From Phytohabitans suffuscus (GTDB taxonomy: Bacteria > Actinomycetota > Actinomycetes > Mycobacteriales > Micromonosporaceae), in assembly GCF_011764565.1 (NCBI RefSeq), contig NZ_AP022871.1, positions 4,960,320 to 5,024,319 of the forward strand: 64,000 bases of DNA. Direction: 5' to 3'. A program made the position numbers and the translations under genes. Position 1 is the first letter of the stretch. Each line of letters opens with the position of its first letter. Below are positions 9,132-18,053 of the stretch, piece after piece. The notes under the pieces were generated by a model that was given only the letters and a program-made list of their open reading frames with translations, did no database searches and was not told the origin of the DNA.

Positions 9132-10526
9132 TCAGGCCGCTTCGGGCACCCCCAGCTCGTTCAGGAACGAACGCGCCCAGTGGCCGACATCGTGCGTACG
9201 CAGGTGGCGCTGCATGATCCGCATCCGGCGCCGGGCCTCGACCCCATCGACGTGAACGGCCCTGAGCAGCGCGTCCTTGACCCCCTCCGGGTCGTGCGGG
9301 TTGCACAGGAACGACTGCCGCAGCTCGGTCGCCGCCCCGGCGAACTCGCTGAGCACGAGCGACCCACCCGTGTCGGCGCGGCAGGCGACGTACTCCTTGG
9401 CGACGAGGTTCATGCCGTCGCGGAGCGGAGTGACCATCATCACGTCGGCGGCGCAGTAGAGCGCGGCCAGCTCGCTGCGGCTGTACGACTGGTGCAGGTA
9501 GTGCACCGCCGGTACGCCCACCCGGCCGAACTCGCCGTTGATCCGCCCCACCTCGCGCTCGACCTTCACCCGGAGCGCCTGGTAGTGCTCGACCCGCTCG
9601 CGGCTCGGCGTGGCGACCTGCACCATGACCGCGTCGGGCACGCTCAGCTTGCCGTCGGCGAGCAGCTCGCGAAACGCCTTGAGCCGCCGCTCGATCCCCT
9701 TGGTGTAGTCGAGCCGGTCGACGCCGAGCACGATCGTCTTGGGGTCGCCCAGCTCGGCGCGGATCTGCTTGGCCCGCGCCTGGACCCCGGGGTCGGCCGC
9801 CATCCGCTCCATCTCGGCCACGTCGATCGAGATCGGGAACGCTCCCGCCTTGACCCGCCGCCCGTCGACCTCGATCGTCTGACCCTCGTAGCGCAGACCG
9901 AGCAGGTGGCGCGCGAGCCGGACGAAGTTTTGCGCGGCGAGCCGCTGCTGGAACCCGACCAGGTCGGCGCCGAGCAGCCCGCGGAGCACCTCGGCCCGCA
10001 GCGGCATCTGCATGAACAGCTCGATCGGCGGAAACGGGATGTGCAGGAAGAAACCGATCCGCAGGTCGGGACGGAGCTCGCGGAGCATCGCCGGCACCAG
10101 CTGGAGCTGGTAGTCCTGCACCCAGACCGTGGCACCGTCGGCGGCGACGTCCGCGGCAGCCTCGGCGAAGCGGGCGTTGACCACCCGGTACGCCTCGCGC
10201 CAGCGCCGCTTGTAGACCGGTGTCTCCACCGCGTCGTGGTAGAGCGGCCAGATCGTCGCGTTGGACTGGCCCTCGTAGTAGCGCTCCAGCTCCTCCGAGC
10301 TGAGCGGCACCGGGTGCAGCCGGATGCCTTCGAGGTCGAACGGCTCCGGGGCGCTGCCGACCCCGCCGGCCCAGCCCACCCACGTGCCCTTGTGCTGGGC
10401 GAGCACCGGGTGCAGGGCGGTCACCAGACCACCGGGGCTGCGCCGCCACCCGCGCCCCTCCGGTGTCGTCACCTCATCGACAGGCAGGCGGTTGGCAACA
10501 ACGACGAACGAGCTACGAACCGTCAC
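9132..10526 (-). CDS. otsA: Alpha,alpha-trehalose-phosphate synthase (GT20)
   Basis: A 464-residue cytoplasmic glycosyltransferase that joins a nucleotide-activated glucose to glucose 6-phosphate. Family motifs are all present: ANRLPV at the N-terminus, GWAGG, IWPLYHD, VWVQDYQLQLVP, FFLHIPFPP, GVDRLDYTKGI and TPLRDGMNLVAKEYVA. I chose GTG at 10526, just before the conserved RSSFVVVANRLPV; a GGAGG stands ten bases upstream, and a longer reading only adds low-complexity residues. The otsB/GH15 gene follows 45 bp later, so synthase and phosphatase are probably one operon read from the 348-bp gap shared with ettA. The sugar donor (UDP-, GDP- or ADP-glucose) cannot be decided here. Confidence 0.94.
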   Translation of the reverse strand: MTVRSSFVVVANRLPVDEVTTPEGRGWRRSPGGLVTALHPVLAQHKGTWVGWAGGVGSAPEPFDLEGIRLHPVPLSSEELERYYEGQSNATIWPLYHDAVETPVYKRRWREAYRVVNARFAEAAADVAADGATVWVQDYQLQLVPAMLRELRPDLRIGFFLHIPFPPIELFMQMPLRAEVLRGLLGADLVGFQQRLAAQNFVRLARHLLGLRYEGQTIEVDGRRVKAGAFPISIDVAEMERMAADPGVQARAKQIRAELGDPKTIVLGVDRLDYTKGIERRLKAFRELLADGKLSVPDAVMVQVATPSRERVEHYQALRVKVEREVGRINGEFGRVGVPAVHYLHQSYSRSELAALYCAADVMMVTPLRDGMNLVAKEYVACRADTGGSLVLSEFAGAATELRQSFLCNPHDPEGVKDALLRAVHVDGVEARRRMRIMQRHLRTHDVGHWARSFLNELGVPEAA

Positions 10527-10874
10527 GCTCCGTACACCTCCGGTGTCGACGGGTCCCCAGCAGAGACTACTTGTCTGGCATTTCGTCGCTGCGTCGCGGG
10601 AGCGGACGCATCCCGTCCCATGGGCCCCGGGCCGGCTCGTGAGCGCTTCCGGCCACTGACCACGCTCGATGGCCGGGCGCTCGGCGGGGGTACGGGGCCA
10701 GGACGGGTGAACCCCGCCCGGCAGAGGCGACCCCAACCGGAATAGGTGGCACGCTATGGGCGTTTAGTCGTTGTTTGGCTCGGGGTGATTCGCTAGTCGG
10801 GTCAGGGACCTGTCAGGATTGACGGCGGCGTTCGCCCGAGCAGACCGCATGAGCCATTGGAGGTAGGCCGCACC
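10527..10874. promoter_or_regulatory. Divergent intergenic region between otsA and ettA
   Basis: This 348-bp gap must hold the promoters for otsA (leftward) and ettA (rightward). The ettA side has GGAGG at 10859-10863 and a relatively AT-rich patch around 10767-10800 that could hold its promoter. I could not fix -10/-35 boxes with confidence, and I see no gene, tRNA or repeat in it. Confidence 0.4.
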
Positions 10875-12551
10875 GTGGCCCAGTACATATACGTCCTGGA
10901 AAAGGCGCGCAAGGCGCACGGCGACAAGGTCGTGCTCGACAACGTGACGCTGAGCTTCCTGCCGGGCGCGAAGATCGGTGTGGTCGGCCCCAACGGGGCC
11001 GGCAAGTCGAGCCTGCTCAAGATCATGGCGGGGCTCGACCGGCCCAGCAACGGCGAGGCCCGGCTCATGCCCGGCTTCACCGTGGGGCTGCTCGCCCAGG
11101 AGCCGCCGCTCAACGACGCGAAGACCGTCCTCGGCAACATCGAGGAGGCGGTCGCGGAGACGAAGGCCAAGCTGGAGCGGTTCAACAAGATCGCTGAGCA
11201 GATGGCCACCGACTACTCCGACGAGCTGATGGAGGAGATGGGGCGGCTCCAGGAGGAGCTCGACCACGCCGACGCGTGGGACGTCGACTCCAAGCTCGAA
11301 CTGGCGATGGACGCCCTGCGCTGCCCGCCGCCGGACGCCGACGTCACCCAGCTCTCCGGTGGTGAGCGGCGCCGCGTGGCGCTGTGCAAGCTGCTGCTCG
11401 AAGCGCCCGACCTGCTGCTGCTGGACGAGCCGACCAACCACCTCGACGCCGAGAGCGTGCAGTGGCTGGAGCAGCACCTGGCCAAGTACGCGGGCACCGT
11501 CCTGGCGATCACCCACGACCGGTACTTCCTCGACAACGTCGCGGGCTGGATCCTGGAGCTCGACCGGGGCCGCGCGATCGGCTACGAGGGCAACTACTCG
11601 ACCTACCTGGAGAAGAAGGGCGCCCGGCTCGCGGTCGAGGGGCGCCGGGACGCCAAGCTCAAGAAGCGCCTCTCCGAGGAGCTGGAGTGGGTCCGGTCCA
11701 ACGCCAAGGCCCGCCAGACCAAGTCGCGCGCGCGCCTCGACCGGTACGAGGAGATGGCCAGCGAGGCGGAAAAGACCCGCAAGCTCGACTTCGAGGAGAT
11801 CCAGATCCCGCCGGGCCCGCGCCTGGGCAACACCGTGATCGAGGTGCAGGGGCTGGTCAAGGGCTTCGGCGACCGGGTGCTGATCGACGACCTCTCGTTC
11901 TCCCTGCCGCGCAACGGCATCGTCGGCATCATCGGGCCGAACGGCGTCGGCAAGACCACGCTCTTCAAGACGATCGTGGGGCTGGAGCAGCCCGACAAGG
12001 GCGCGGTCAAGATCGGCGAGACGGTGCAGCTGTCGTACGTCGACCAGAACCGTGAGGGCCTGCAGGGCAGCAAGACGGTCTGGGAGGTGGTCTCCGACGG
12101 GCTCGACCACCTGATGGTGGGCAAGGTCGAGATGCCGTCCCGGGCGTACGTGGCGGCGTTCGGCTTCAAGGGCCCCGACCAGCAGAAGCCGACCAAGGTG
12201 CTCTCCGGTGGCGAGCGCAACCGCCTCAACCTCGCGATGACGCTGAAGATCGGCGGCAACGTGATCCTGCTCGACGAGCCGACCAACGACCTCGACGTCG
12301 AGACGCTCTCCAGCCTGGAGAACGCGCTGCTGGAGTTTCCCGGCTGCGCCGTGGTCATCTCCCACGACCGGATGTTCCTCGACCGCGTCGCCACCCACAT
12401 CCTCGCCTGGGAGGGCGACGAGGAGGACCCGGCGAAGTGGTTCTGGTTCGAGGGCAACTTCGAGGCGTACGAGAAGAACAAGATCGAGCGGTTGGGTGCC
12501 GAGGCGGCGCGGCCGCACCGGGTCACCTACCGCAAGCTGACTCGCGACTGA
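10875..12551 (+). CDS. ettA: Energy-dependent translational throttle protein EttA (ABC-F ATPase)
   Basis: A 558-residue soluble ABC-F protein with two nucleotide-binding domains and no membrane segment. It binds the ribosomal E site and couples the first peptide bond to ATP level. Domain 1 has Walker A GPNGAGKSS, signature LSGGERRR and Walker B LLLLDEPTNHLD. Domain 2 has GPNGVGKTT, LSGGERNR and VILLDEPTNDLD. The acidic/helical insert around residues 110-150 fits the EttA arm, and the linker is rich in Lys/Arg/Glu. GTG at 10875 matches the usual N-terminus (AQYIYVLEKARKAHGDK) and follows GGAGG by 11 bases. A thioesterase gene follows within 10 bp. Confidence 0.95.
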   Translation: MAQYIYVLEKARKAHGDKVVLDNVTLSFLPGAKIGVVGPNGAGKSSLLKIMAGLDRPSNGEARLMPGFTVGLLAQEPPLNDAKTVLGNIEEAVAETKAKLERFNKIAEQMATDYSDELMEEMGRLQEELDHADAWDVDSKLELAMDALRCPPPDADVTQLSGGERRRVALCKLLLEAPDLLLLDEPTNHLDAESVQWLEQHLAKYAGTVLAITHDRYFLDNVAGWILELDRGRAIGYEGNYSTYLEKKGARLAVEGRRDAKLKKRLSEELEWVRSNAKARQTKSRARLDRYEEMASEAEKTRKLDFEEIQIPPGPRLGNTVIEVQGLVKGFGDRVLIDDLSFSLPRNGIVGIIGPNGVGKTTLFKTIVGLEQPDKGAVKIGETVQLSYVDQNREGLQGSKTVWEVVSDGLDHLMVGKVEMPSRAYVAAFGFKGPDQQKPTKVLSGGERNRLNLAMTLKIGGNVILLDEPTNDLDVETLSSLENALLEFPGCAVVISHDRMFLDRVATHILAWEGDEEDPAKWFWFEGNFEAYEKNKIERLGAEAARPHRVTYRKLTRD

Positions 12552-12559
12552 CATCCGGC

Positions 12560-12961
12560 GTGACTGACCGGTTCGTCTACCACTGTCCCGTGCGGTGGTC
12601 CGACATGGACGCGTACGGGCACGTCAACAACGCACGGTTCCTCACGCTCTACGAGGAGGCCCGGGTGGCGATGGTCTTCGTCGGCGGCCGGGAGGCCGGC
12701 ATGTCCACTCTCGAAGAGGGCGTGATCATCGTCCGCCACGAGATCGACTACCTGCGGCCGGTCGACTACGGCGACCCGGTGCGCATCGAGATGTGGATCG
12801 AGGACATCCGGGCGGCCCGCTTCACCGTGGCGTACGAGCTCTTCGACGGCGAGGTCCTGGCCAGCCGCGCGCGTACCGTGTGCGCCCCCTATGACCTGAG
12901 CGAGCAGCGACCCCGCCGGCTCACGGAGGCCGAGCGGGCCTTCCTGAGCGGCTACCAATGA
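12560..12961 (+). CDS. Acyl-CoA thioesterase, hot-dog fold (4HBT/YbgC-like)
   Basis: This 133-residue protein is a single hot-dog domain. The catalytic-helix motif is DMDAYGHVNNARFLTLYEEA near the N-terminus, with the Asp and the Gly-His-Val-Asn-Asn run usual in 4-hydroxybenzoyl-CoA thioesterase-like and YbgC/FadM-like enzymes. It should hydrolyse an acyl-CoA thioester in the cytosol; chain length is unknown. GTG at 12560 begins nine bases after the ettA stop with only a weak ribosome site, which suggests coupling to ettA. Its stop overlaps the next gene (ATGA). Confidence 0.88.
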   Translation: MTDRFVYHCPVRWSDMDAYGHVNNARFLTLYEEARVAMVFVGGREAGMSTLEEGVIIVRHEIDYLRPVDYGDPVRIEMWIEDIRAARFTVAYELFDGEVLASRARTVCAPYDLSEQRPRRLTEAERAFLSGYQ

Positions 12962-13626
12962 GGATCGACACGCAGGACGCGGCCGCCTTCCTGGCCCGGC
13001 TGACCCGCCTGGACCCCGGTGCCGTGGTCAGGCTCAAGGGCGCTGGCGAGCACGTCGCGCTCTGGGCCCGGCTGCCGTGGGCCGTCCTGGTCACGCGCAC
13101 CGTCAAGGGGGTCGGGCCGGACGACGCCACCGTCTCCGCGGCCGACCTGCTGGCCGAGGTCGACCGCGGGGGAGGCACGCTGCCCGGCCGCCGCGACCAG
13201 CAGTGGCGGTGGCCGCTGCCGCCCGCCGGCGCGCGGGTCGTCGAGACCGTGCCCGCCGCCGAGGTGCACCGCATCGCCGCCGCCGCCGCGGGCACCCTGC
13301 GGACCGCCAGCACGGAGGGGGTCGGCGGCCGCCCGGTGGGGCAGCGGGCACTCCGCGACGCGCTACTGGATCATGTAGCGATCCTGGTCACAGACGGGGA
13401 GTCTCGGGTCGAGGTGCCGCAAAGGCTGATCCAGGCCGTCGTACGGATGGGGTTTCTCGGACGTTCGGCCCCGCCTACCGGTGAAGTCGGTCCCGTACAG
13501 GTAGGCGAAGTGCGTATACAGGCTATCGGCCGGTGGGTTGGGTTGGCGGCACCATACGGTGTGGCTTGGCTACTTCCCGTGAGTCAATTCGCGGTACGAC
13601 CAGCCGTAGCTCATACGAACGGCTGA
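12958..13626 (+). CDS. Conserved hypothetical protein in the ettA operon
   Basis: A 222-residue protein with no family I recognise. It has an alternating hydrophobic/charged N-terminal half (for example VALWARLPWAVLVTRTV), no signal peptide, and a middle part rich in Ala and Arg. The ATG overlaps the thioesterase stop by four bases, so it is translationally coupled to it. The last 60 residues or so have atypical composition (GRWVGLAAPYGVAWLLPVSQF), so the natural stop could lie earlier if a base is missing nearby. Function unknown. Confidence 0.6.
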   Translation: MRIDTQDAAAFLARLTRLDPGAVVRLKGAGEHVALWARLPWAVLVTRTVKGVGPDDATVSAADLLAEVDRGGGTLPGRRDQQWRWPLPPAGARVVETVPAAEVHRIAAAAAGTLRTASTEGVGGRPVGQRALRDALLDHVAILVTDGESRVEVPQRLIQAVVRMGFLGRSAPPTGEVGPVQVGEVRIQAIGRWVGLAAPYGVAWLLPVSQFAVRPAVAHTNG

Positions 13627-13757
13627 TGCCGCATCATCTTTCTGGCCTGGTGGGGTCGTTGGGGGGATGCCTGAAGCCGGCTGTCCGGGTACCGTCGTGC
13701 GTCGGGTCCAACGCAACGTAGGCGGCTGGATCCGCTGGGGAGTGAGGTGCACGAGCG

Positions 13758-14444
13758 ATGCCGTGGTGGCAATGGCGCCCCGGTCACACCGGTGGCGGAA
13801 GGCTGGAGAGGCCAGGCGTGACCCAGGAGGCCATCGGCGAGGAGTCCGAGGTGGCGAGTTCGGGGAGTGCCCCGCGGCAGAGTCCGTCGCCGCGGCCGTC
13901 CACCGGTAGCGGCAAGCGCACGACCGTCCCCGGCAAGGTCCGCGTCGGCGTCCCCGCCCAGCGCGAGGCCGGCCACATCACGGTCCCGTCCAATCTGTCC
14001 AGTGTGGACGCTGACATGCCGGTCACGGTCGCCCCCGTCACCCTGCGCCGCATCGGCGATGCCCTCGACCTGCTCGACGTCCGCTATCTCGCGGACGGCG
14101 ACGGCAGCCTGCTGGCGATGTGGGAGCGGCACGCGGTGCTCTTCACGCTCGAGGGGCCCGACGACGAGATCCTCGTGATGCGCGCCCGTCCACACTCGAC
14201 GGTCCCGCCCGACTGGGCCGACCGGGCATACCGCGTGGTCAACGAGTGGAACCACACGCGCCGCTTCTGCAAGGCGTACGTGGGCGATCCCACCGAGCGC
14301 GGCCAGCTCCCCATATACGCCGAGCTGCAGGTGCCGCTGAGCGCCGGCGCGCACGACGCGCTGGTGGTCGAGCTGCTCGACTGCGGCGCCGCGGTCGCCA
14401 CGTCGTTCGTCGACTGGCTCCACGACGAGGGCGCCCTCCTCTAG
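13758..14444 (+). CDS. YbjN domain-containing protein
   Basis: 228 residues. The first 85 are low-complexity and charged, probably disordered. Residues 88-225 form a YbjN-type domain (type III chaperone-like fold), recognisable from LRRIGDALDLLDVRYLADGD, YRVVNEWNHTRRFCKAYVGD and the closing LLDCGAAVATSFVDWLHDEG. YbjN proteins are small regulators or chaperone-like factors of uncertain function. ATG at 13758 follows GAGG by ten bases. Downstream is a convergent gap with a copy of the 58-bp repeat. Confidence 0.85.
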   Translation: MPWWQWRPGHTGGGRLERPGVTQEAIGEESEVASSGSAPRQSPSPRPSTGSGKRTTVPGKVRVGVPAQREAGHITVPSNLSSVDADMPVTVAPVTLRRIGDALDLLDVRYLADGDGSLLAMWERHAVLFTLEGPDDEILVMRARPHSTVPPDWADRAYRVVNEWNHTRRFCKAYVGDPTERGQLPIYAELQVPLSAGAHDALVVELLDCGAAVATSFVDWLHDEGALL

Positions 14445-14504
14445 GCGATCTGTTCCGAGGGCTGCCGCGGTCGGGTGACGCCGGGTTGTTCCCTTTGGAG
14501 ATTT

Positions 14505-14562
14505 GGGCTACCGCGATGTCCGTCGCGGTCCGGACCGTTGCTCCCGCGGCCTCACCCTCCGC
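14505..14562 (+). repeat. 58-bp convergent-gap repeat, copy 1
   Basis: This copy starts 60 bp after the ybjN stop. It reads GGGCTACCGCGATG... with the perfect palindrome CGGTCCGGACCG at its centre and ends CCTCACCCTCCGC. Compared with copy 2 the first stem is altered on its loop side but can still pair (ACCGCG with CGCGGT). A separate GC hairpin (CCGCCCG/GGGCGG) lies some 20 bp further on, before the end of the opposing beta-propeller gene. Confidence 0.85.
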
Positions 14563-14687
14563 GTCACACGACCCAACCCCGCCCGTCGGGCGGTGGGGCG
14601 ACGGTTGATCGCGGCCGCGCGGGGCCCGGGGTCTGTTGTTGATCAGGGACTTTATGGCGGGGCCTGGAGCCGGCCGGGGCATATCTG

Positions 14688-15938
14688 TCAGAGCGGGAAC
14701 ATCCCGATCCGGCCGTGGTACTCGTTGCCCAGCCGGTCCGTGTCCGAGCCCACCCACAGGCCGCTCCCGGTGGCCAGGAAGGCGCGCACGCCCACGCCCC
14801 GGCTGCGGGTCGGGTTCCACGGCAGCGCCTTGCCGGTGCGGGGGTGGATCGCCCCGATCCCCGGGCGTGACACGGCACCCGGGCCGGCGGTCTTGTTGCC
14901 CTGCGGGTTGTCCAGCCACTGCTGGTGCCCGCCCACGTAGACCGCGCTGCCCGTCACGGCCACGGACAGCAGCGTGTTGCCCCCGGTGTGGTTGACCCAG
15001 ACCGGCCCGTGCCGCCCGAGCCCCGCCACGTCGAACCGGGCCGCCGTGTCGCACAGCCGGGTCGGGCCGTGCGCGTTGCCGGTGGTCACCACCACGAAGT
15101 ACGAGCCGTCCGGGGCGAAGTCGACGCCGCGCAGGTACGTCTCGTAGCCGGCGTCGCAGCTGTCCCGGTACGCGTCCGTGTACCAGTTGACCACCACGGC
15201 CCGCGGTCCGCTCGTGTCGAGCAGCGCGAGCTGCACCCTGGGCTGGCCGGCCGCCCTGCCGAACGCGCCGGCCACCACCAGCCGCTGCCCGCCGGGCGCG
15301 AGGGCGAAGTCCTCCACGCGTACCCGCTGCTGCGCGGTCGCGCCGGTGAGGGCCGCGTCGAAGCCGGTGTCGACGGCGCCCGAGGTGGCGTCCAGCCGGG
15401 CGAGCCCCACCCTGGGCACCTTGTTGACCGCGGTGAACGTGCCGCCGGCGTAGAGCCACCGCCCGGAGGTCGCCAGCGCCCGCACGTCGCCCCAGTTGAC
15501 GGCGGCGGTGAAGTCGCCGACCCGCGCGCCGGTGGCGACCGAGAGGCGGGCCAGGCCACGCTGCGCGACGCCGTTCACGGAGCGGAAGGCGCCGCCCGCG
15601 TAGACGGTGCCGTCCGGGCCGGCGGCCAGCGAGTACACCGGGCCGTCGAGCCGGGGCGCGAAGCGGCGCAGGGTGCCGTCGGTCGCGCTGAACGCGAGCA
15701 GGTAGTCCCGCCGGTACCGGAAGCCGTCCCCGTCCTCCACCACGGAGAACGTGCCGCCCAGCACGACCGTGTCGCCGACGGCGGCGATCGCGTGCACGGT
15801 GCCGTCGAGCACGTGCGGCGTCCAGTCCACCGGGTCCGCGGAGACCACGGCCGGCTGGGCGACCTGTGCGACGGCCGGTACGACCCCGGCCATGGTGGTG
15901 GCCACCGCGGCGGCGATGGCGAAGAGGTGGCGGCGCAT
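14688..15938 (-). CDS. Secreted beta-propeller protein
   Basis: 416 residues with a Sec signal peptide (MRRHLFAIAAAVATTMAG..., likely cleaved after AQA near residue 27). The rest is a chain of repeats of about 45-60 residues of the form AIAAVGDTVVLGGTFSVV, SLAAGPDGTVYAGGAFRSV, ALATSGRWLYAGGTFTAV and SVAVTGSAVYVGGH. This is the delta-60/PQQ-like beta-propeller pattern. No catalytic residues or anchor are obvious, so it is probably an extracellular binding or scaffold protein. The ATG at 15938 directly precedes the signal peptide. Downstream, tail to tail with ybjN, lies copy 1 of the 58-bp repeat. Confidence 0.8.
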   Translation of the reverse strand: MRRHLFAIAAAVATTMAGVVPAVAQVAQPAVVSADPVDWTPHVLDGTVHAIAAVGDTVVLGGTFSVVEDGDGFRYRRDYLLAFSATDGTLRRFAPRLDGPVYSLAAGPDGTVYAGGAFRSVNGVAQRGLARLSVATGARVGDFTAAVNWGDVRALATSGRWLYAGGTFTAVNKVPRVGLARLDATSGAVDTGFDAALTGATAQQRVRVEDFALAPGGQRLVVAGAFGRAAGQPRVQLALLDTSGPRAVVVNWYTDAYRDSCDAGYETYLRGVDFAPDGSYFVVVTTGNAHGPTRLCDTAARFDVAGLGRHGPVWVNHTGGNTLLSVAVTGSAVYVGGHQQWLDNPQGNKTAGPGAVSRPGIGAIHPRTGKALPWNPTRSRGVGVRAFLATGSGLWVGSDTDRLGNEYHGRIGMFPL

Positions 15939-15999
15939 GATCTCCCTCGGCGGCCGGCGTTGGGGTACGCGTTGACCAACGACCGAGGCAGCCGCGCTG

Positions 16000-16419
16000 T
16001 TATGCGGTCTTCAGCCCATTTGTCGGACCGGCCGGACCTCCCGGCCCGTCGTCCATGGTGTTGACCATGAAGTACGCCGCCCGCTCCAGGTAGTCCCAGA
16101 GCGTCGCGTGCTGGTCGGGCGGGAGGTCGAGGCTGTCGACGGCCCGGCGCATGTGCAGCAGCCAGGCGTCCCGCTCGGCCGGCCCCACGCGGAACGGCGC
16201 GTGCCGCATCCGCAGCCGGGGGTGCCCGCGCTGCGCCGAGTACGTGTTGGGGCCACCCCAGTACTGCACCAGGAAGAGGGTCAGCCGCTCGGCGGCCGGG
16301 CCGAGGTCTTCCTCCGGATAGAGCGGCCGGAGCAGCGGGTCGGTGGCCACCCCCGCGTAGAACTCGTCGACCAGCTTCCGGAACGTCGGCTCGCCGCCGA
16401 CCGCGTCGAAGAAGTTCAC
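16000..16419 (-). CDS. glbO: Group II truncated haemoglobin
   Basis: A 139-residue 2-on-2 globin. It has Tyr21 at the B10 position (DEFYAGV), the glycine-rich turn QYWGGPNTYS, the proximal haem ligand His73 (F8, in RMRHAPF) and Trp86 at G8 (ERDAWLLHM), the mark of group II (TrbO/GlbO). These proteins bind O2 tightly and act in redox or NO chemistry. The ATG overlaps the stop of the upstream MFS gene by four bases, so the two are co-translated. The C-terminal extension after VNTMDD is Gly/Pro rich. Confidence 0.93.
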   Translation of the reverse strand: MNFFDAVGGEPTFRKLVDEFYAGVATDPLLRPLYPEEDLGPAAERLTLFLVQYWGGPNTYSAQRGHPRLRMRHAPFRVGPAERDAWLLHMRRAVDSLDLPPDQHATLWDYLERAAYFMVNTMDDGPGGPAGPTNGLKTA

Positions 16420-17804
16420 CGCTCCATCTTGCCAGGCAGCTGTACCTGCTCGACGACGTCACGTGCGTCACCCTGGTGGGCGCCGTTCTGCCGGACCGGC
16501 TCGTCGAGCGGGTCGGGCACCGGCGGCTGGGCCAGACCCGGCTGGTTGGCCGCGGCGGCCGTGGCGTTGAACCGGTCGGCGCTCGGCCACTGGGTCGCGG
16601 CGAGCAGGATCAGCACGACACCGGCCAGGCTCCAGAGCCCGACCACCTGGGGGATCGGGTTGTGCTCGGCGAGCACGCCGGTGGCGAGCACGGCCGCGCC
16701 CTGCATGATCTGGGTGCCGCTCTGCATGACCCCGAAGGCCCGGGCCCGGAACCCGTGCGGCAGCGCCTGGACGAACAGGCCGTTGGCCGCGGGCATCATG
16801 CCGGCGACGGCGAAGCCGCAGATCGCGGCCATCACCGCGATCCCCACGGCCGAGGGGCTGAAGAGAGCGGGTACGAGCGAGAGCGGCGCCAGCACCGCGA
16901 ACGGCCGGATCAGGGCGCGGCGCAGGTCGGGGCGGAGCAGCCGGGCGGTCGCCAGGCCGCCGATGATGTAGCCGGCCGGGCTGGCGGCCATGATCAGAGC
17001 CTGCGAGAAGCCCCGCTCGGCCTCGTTCGCGCCCAGCGTGGCGGCCCAGGCCGCGGCCAGCCCTTCGGGCACGACGGCGAAGAGCATGGCGGCGAAGACA
17101 AGCAGCGCGATCGAGCGCAGCACGGGCGTGCCGAAGACGATGTGGAAGCCGTCGGCGGTCTCCCGGAGCAGGTGGCTGCGGTGTGCGGCGGTCATCGCCG
17201 GCGGCCGGTCGCGCACGCCGAGGCGGATCAGCACCGCCGACACGGCGTAGGTGCCGGCGTCGATGGCCAGCGCCAGTCGCGGGTTGGCCGCCGCGATCGC
17301 GGCGCCGGCCACGTAGCCGACGACCTGGGCGGCCTGGCCGGTGGTGAGGTTGACCGAGAGGCCCACGACGAGGCGGTCGCCGGTCAGGATCAGCGGGAGC
17401 AGCGCCGAGCGGGCGGCCTGGGACGGCGGGTTGGCCAGCGTGCAGAGGAAGATCACGACGAGGAGGAGCGGCGCCGGCATCTCGATGAGCGCGATCGATC
17501 CGACGAGCACCATGCGGACCAGGTCGGCGCTGACCATGACCGTGCGGTACGGATGGCGCTCCGCGACGGTGGCCAGCAGCGGGCCGCCCAGCAGCCACGG
17601 CAGGTAGCTGATCGCGAACGCGGCCGCCGACATCGCGACGGACTGTGTCTGGTCGTAGACCAGCACCGTGACGGCGGCTTTGGCTACGTAGTCACCGAAC
17701 CAGGACAGCGCGCTCGCGATGAAGACCGCTCGATACTCGGGCTGGCTGAACACCTCACGAAAGGTGGCCTGCCGTTCGGCGGCGGCGCGTGCCTCGTCGG
17801 ACAC
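16416..17804 (-). CDS. MFS transporter
   Basis: About 462 residues with 12 predicted membrane helices, for example SALSWFGDYVAKAAVTVLVY, AFAISYLPWLLGGPLL, IALLVFAAMLFAVVPEGLAA and VVGLWSLAGVVLILLAAT. The short loop with VAERHPYRTVMV between helices 2 and 3 is where MFS carriers hold their conserved basic motif. It resembles the enterobactin-exporter/macrolide-efflux branch, but the substrate is unknown. I chose GTG at 17804 because GGAGG lies eight bases upstream; an in-frame ATG 45 bases earlier has no ribosome site. It ends by overlapping the truncated haemoglobin start, which is then read from the same message. Confidence 0.87.
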   Translation of the reverse strand: MSDEARAAAERQATFREVFSQPEYRAVFIASALSWFGDYVAKAAVTVLVYDQTQSVAMSAAAFAISYLPWLLGGPLLATVAERHPYRTVMVSADLVRMVLVGSIALIEMPAPLLLVVIFLCTLANPPSQAARSALLPLILTGDRLVVGLSVNLTTGQAAQVVGYVAGAAIAAANPRLALAIDAGTYAVSAVLIRLGVRDRPPAMTAAHRSHLLRETADGFHIVFGTPVLRSIALLVFAAMLFAVVPEGLAAAWAATLGANEAERGFSQALIMAASPAGYIIGGLATARLLRPDLRRALIRPFAVLAPLSLVPALFSPSAVGIAVMAAICGFAVAGMMPAANGLFVQALPHGFRARAFGVMQSGTQIMQGAAVLATGVLAEHNPIPQVVGLWSLAGVVLILLAATQWPSADRFNATAAAANQPGLAQPPVPDPLDEPVRQNGAHQGDARDVVEQVQLPGKMER

Positions 17805-18053
17805 CGGGGAGCCTCCATCGTCCCATCCGGCTGTCACTTGTGGTGACATCGCCGGGGAACGCTATCTAGACGGAAAGGCGAGATCGTCGTGACGCTCCGC
17901 CATGGAGCTATTCACGAATTCTGCCCGATCGTCTGACAACTCGCTAGGGCGAACGGATGGTCCGTCGCCTCGACGACTGAACGAACGGACGATACCTGAC
18001 CGTCCACCTGGCGCGCGACCCACGCGGCACGGTTCCCCATCCGTGCCCCGCCC

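Noticed and set aside
13567..13625. Odd C-terminus of the hypothetical protein at 12958 taken as a seventh frameshift
   Set aside because: No conserved sequence in another frame was found to support a break, so it is only noted as atypical.
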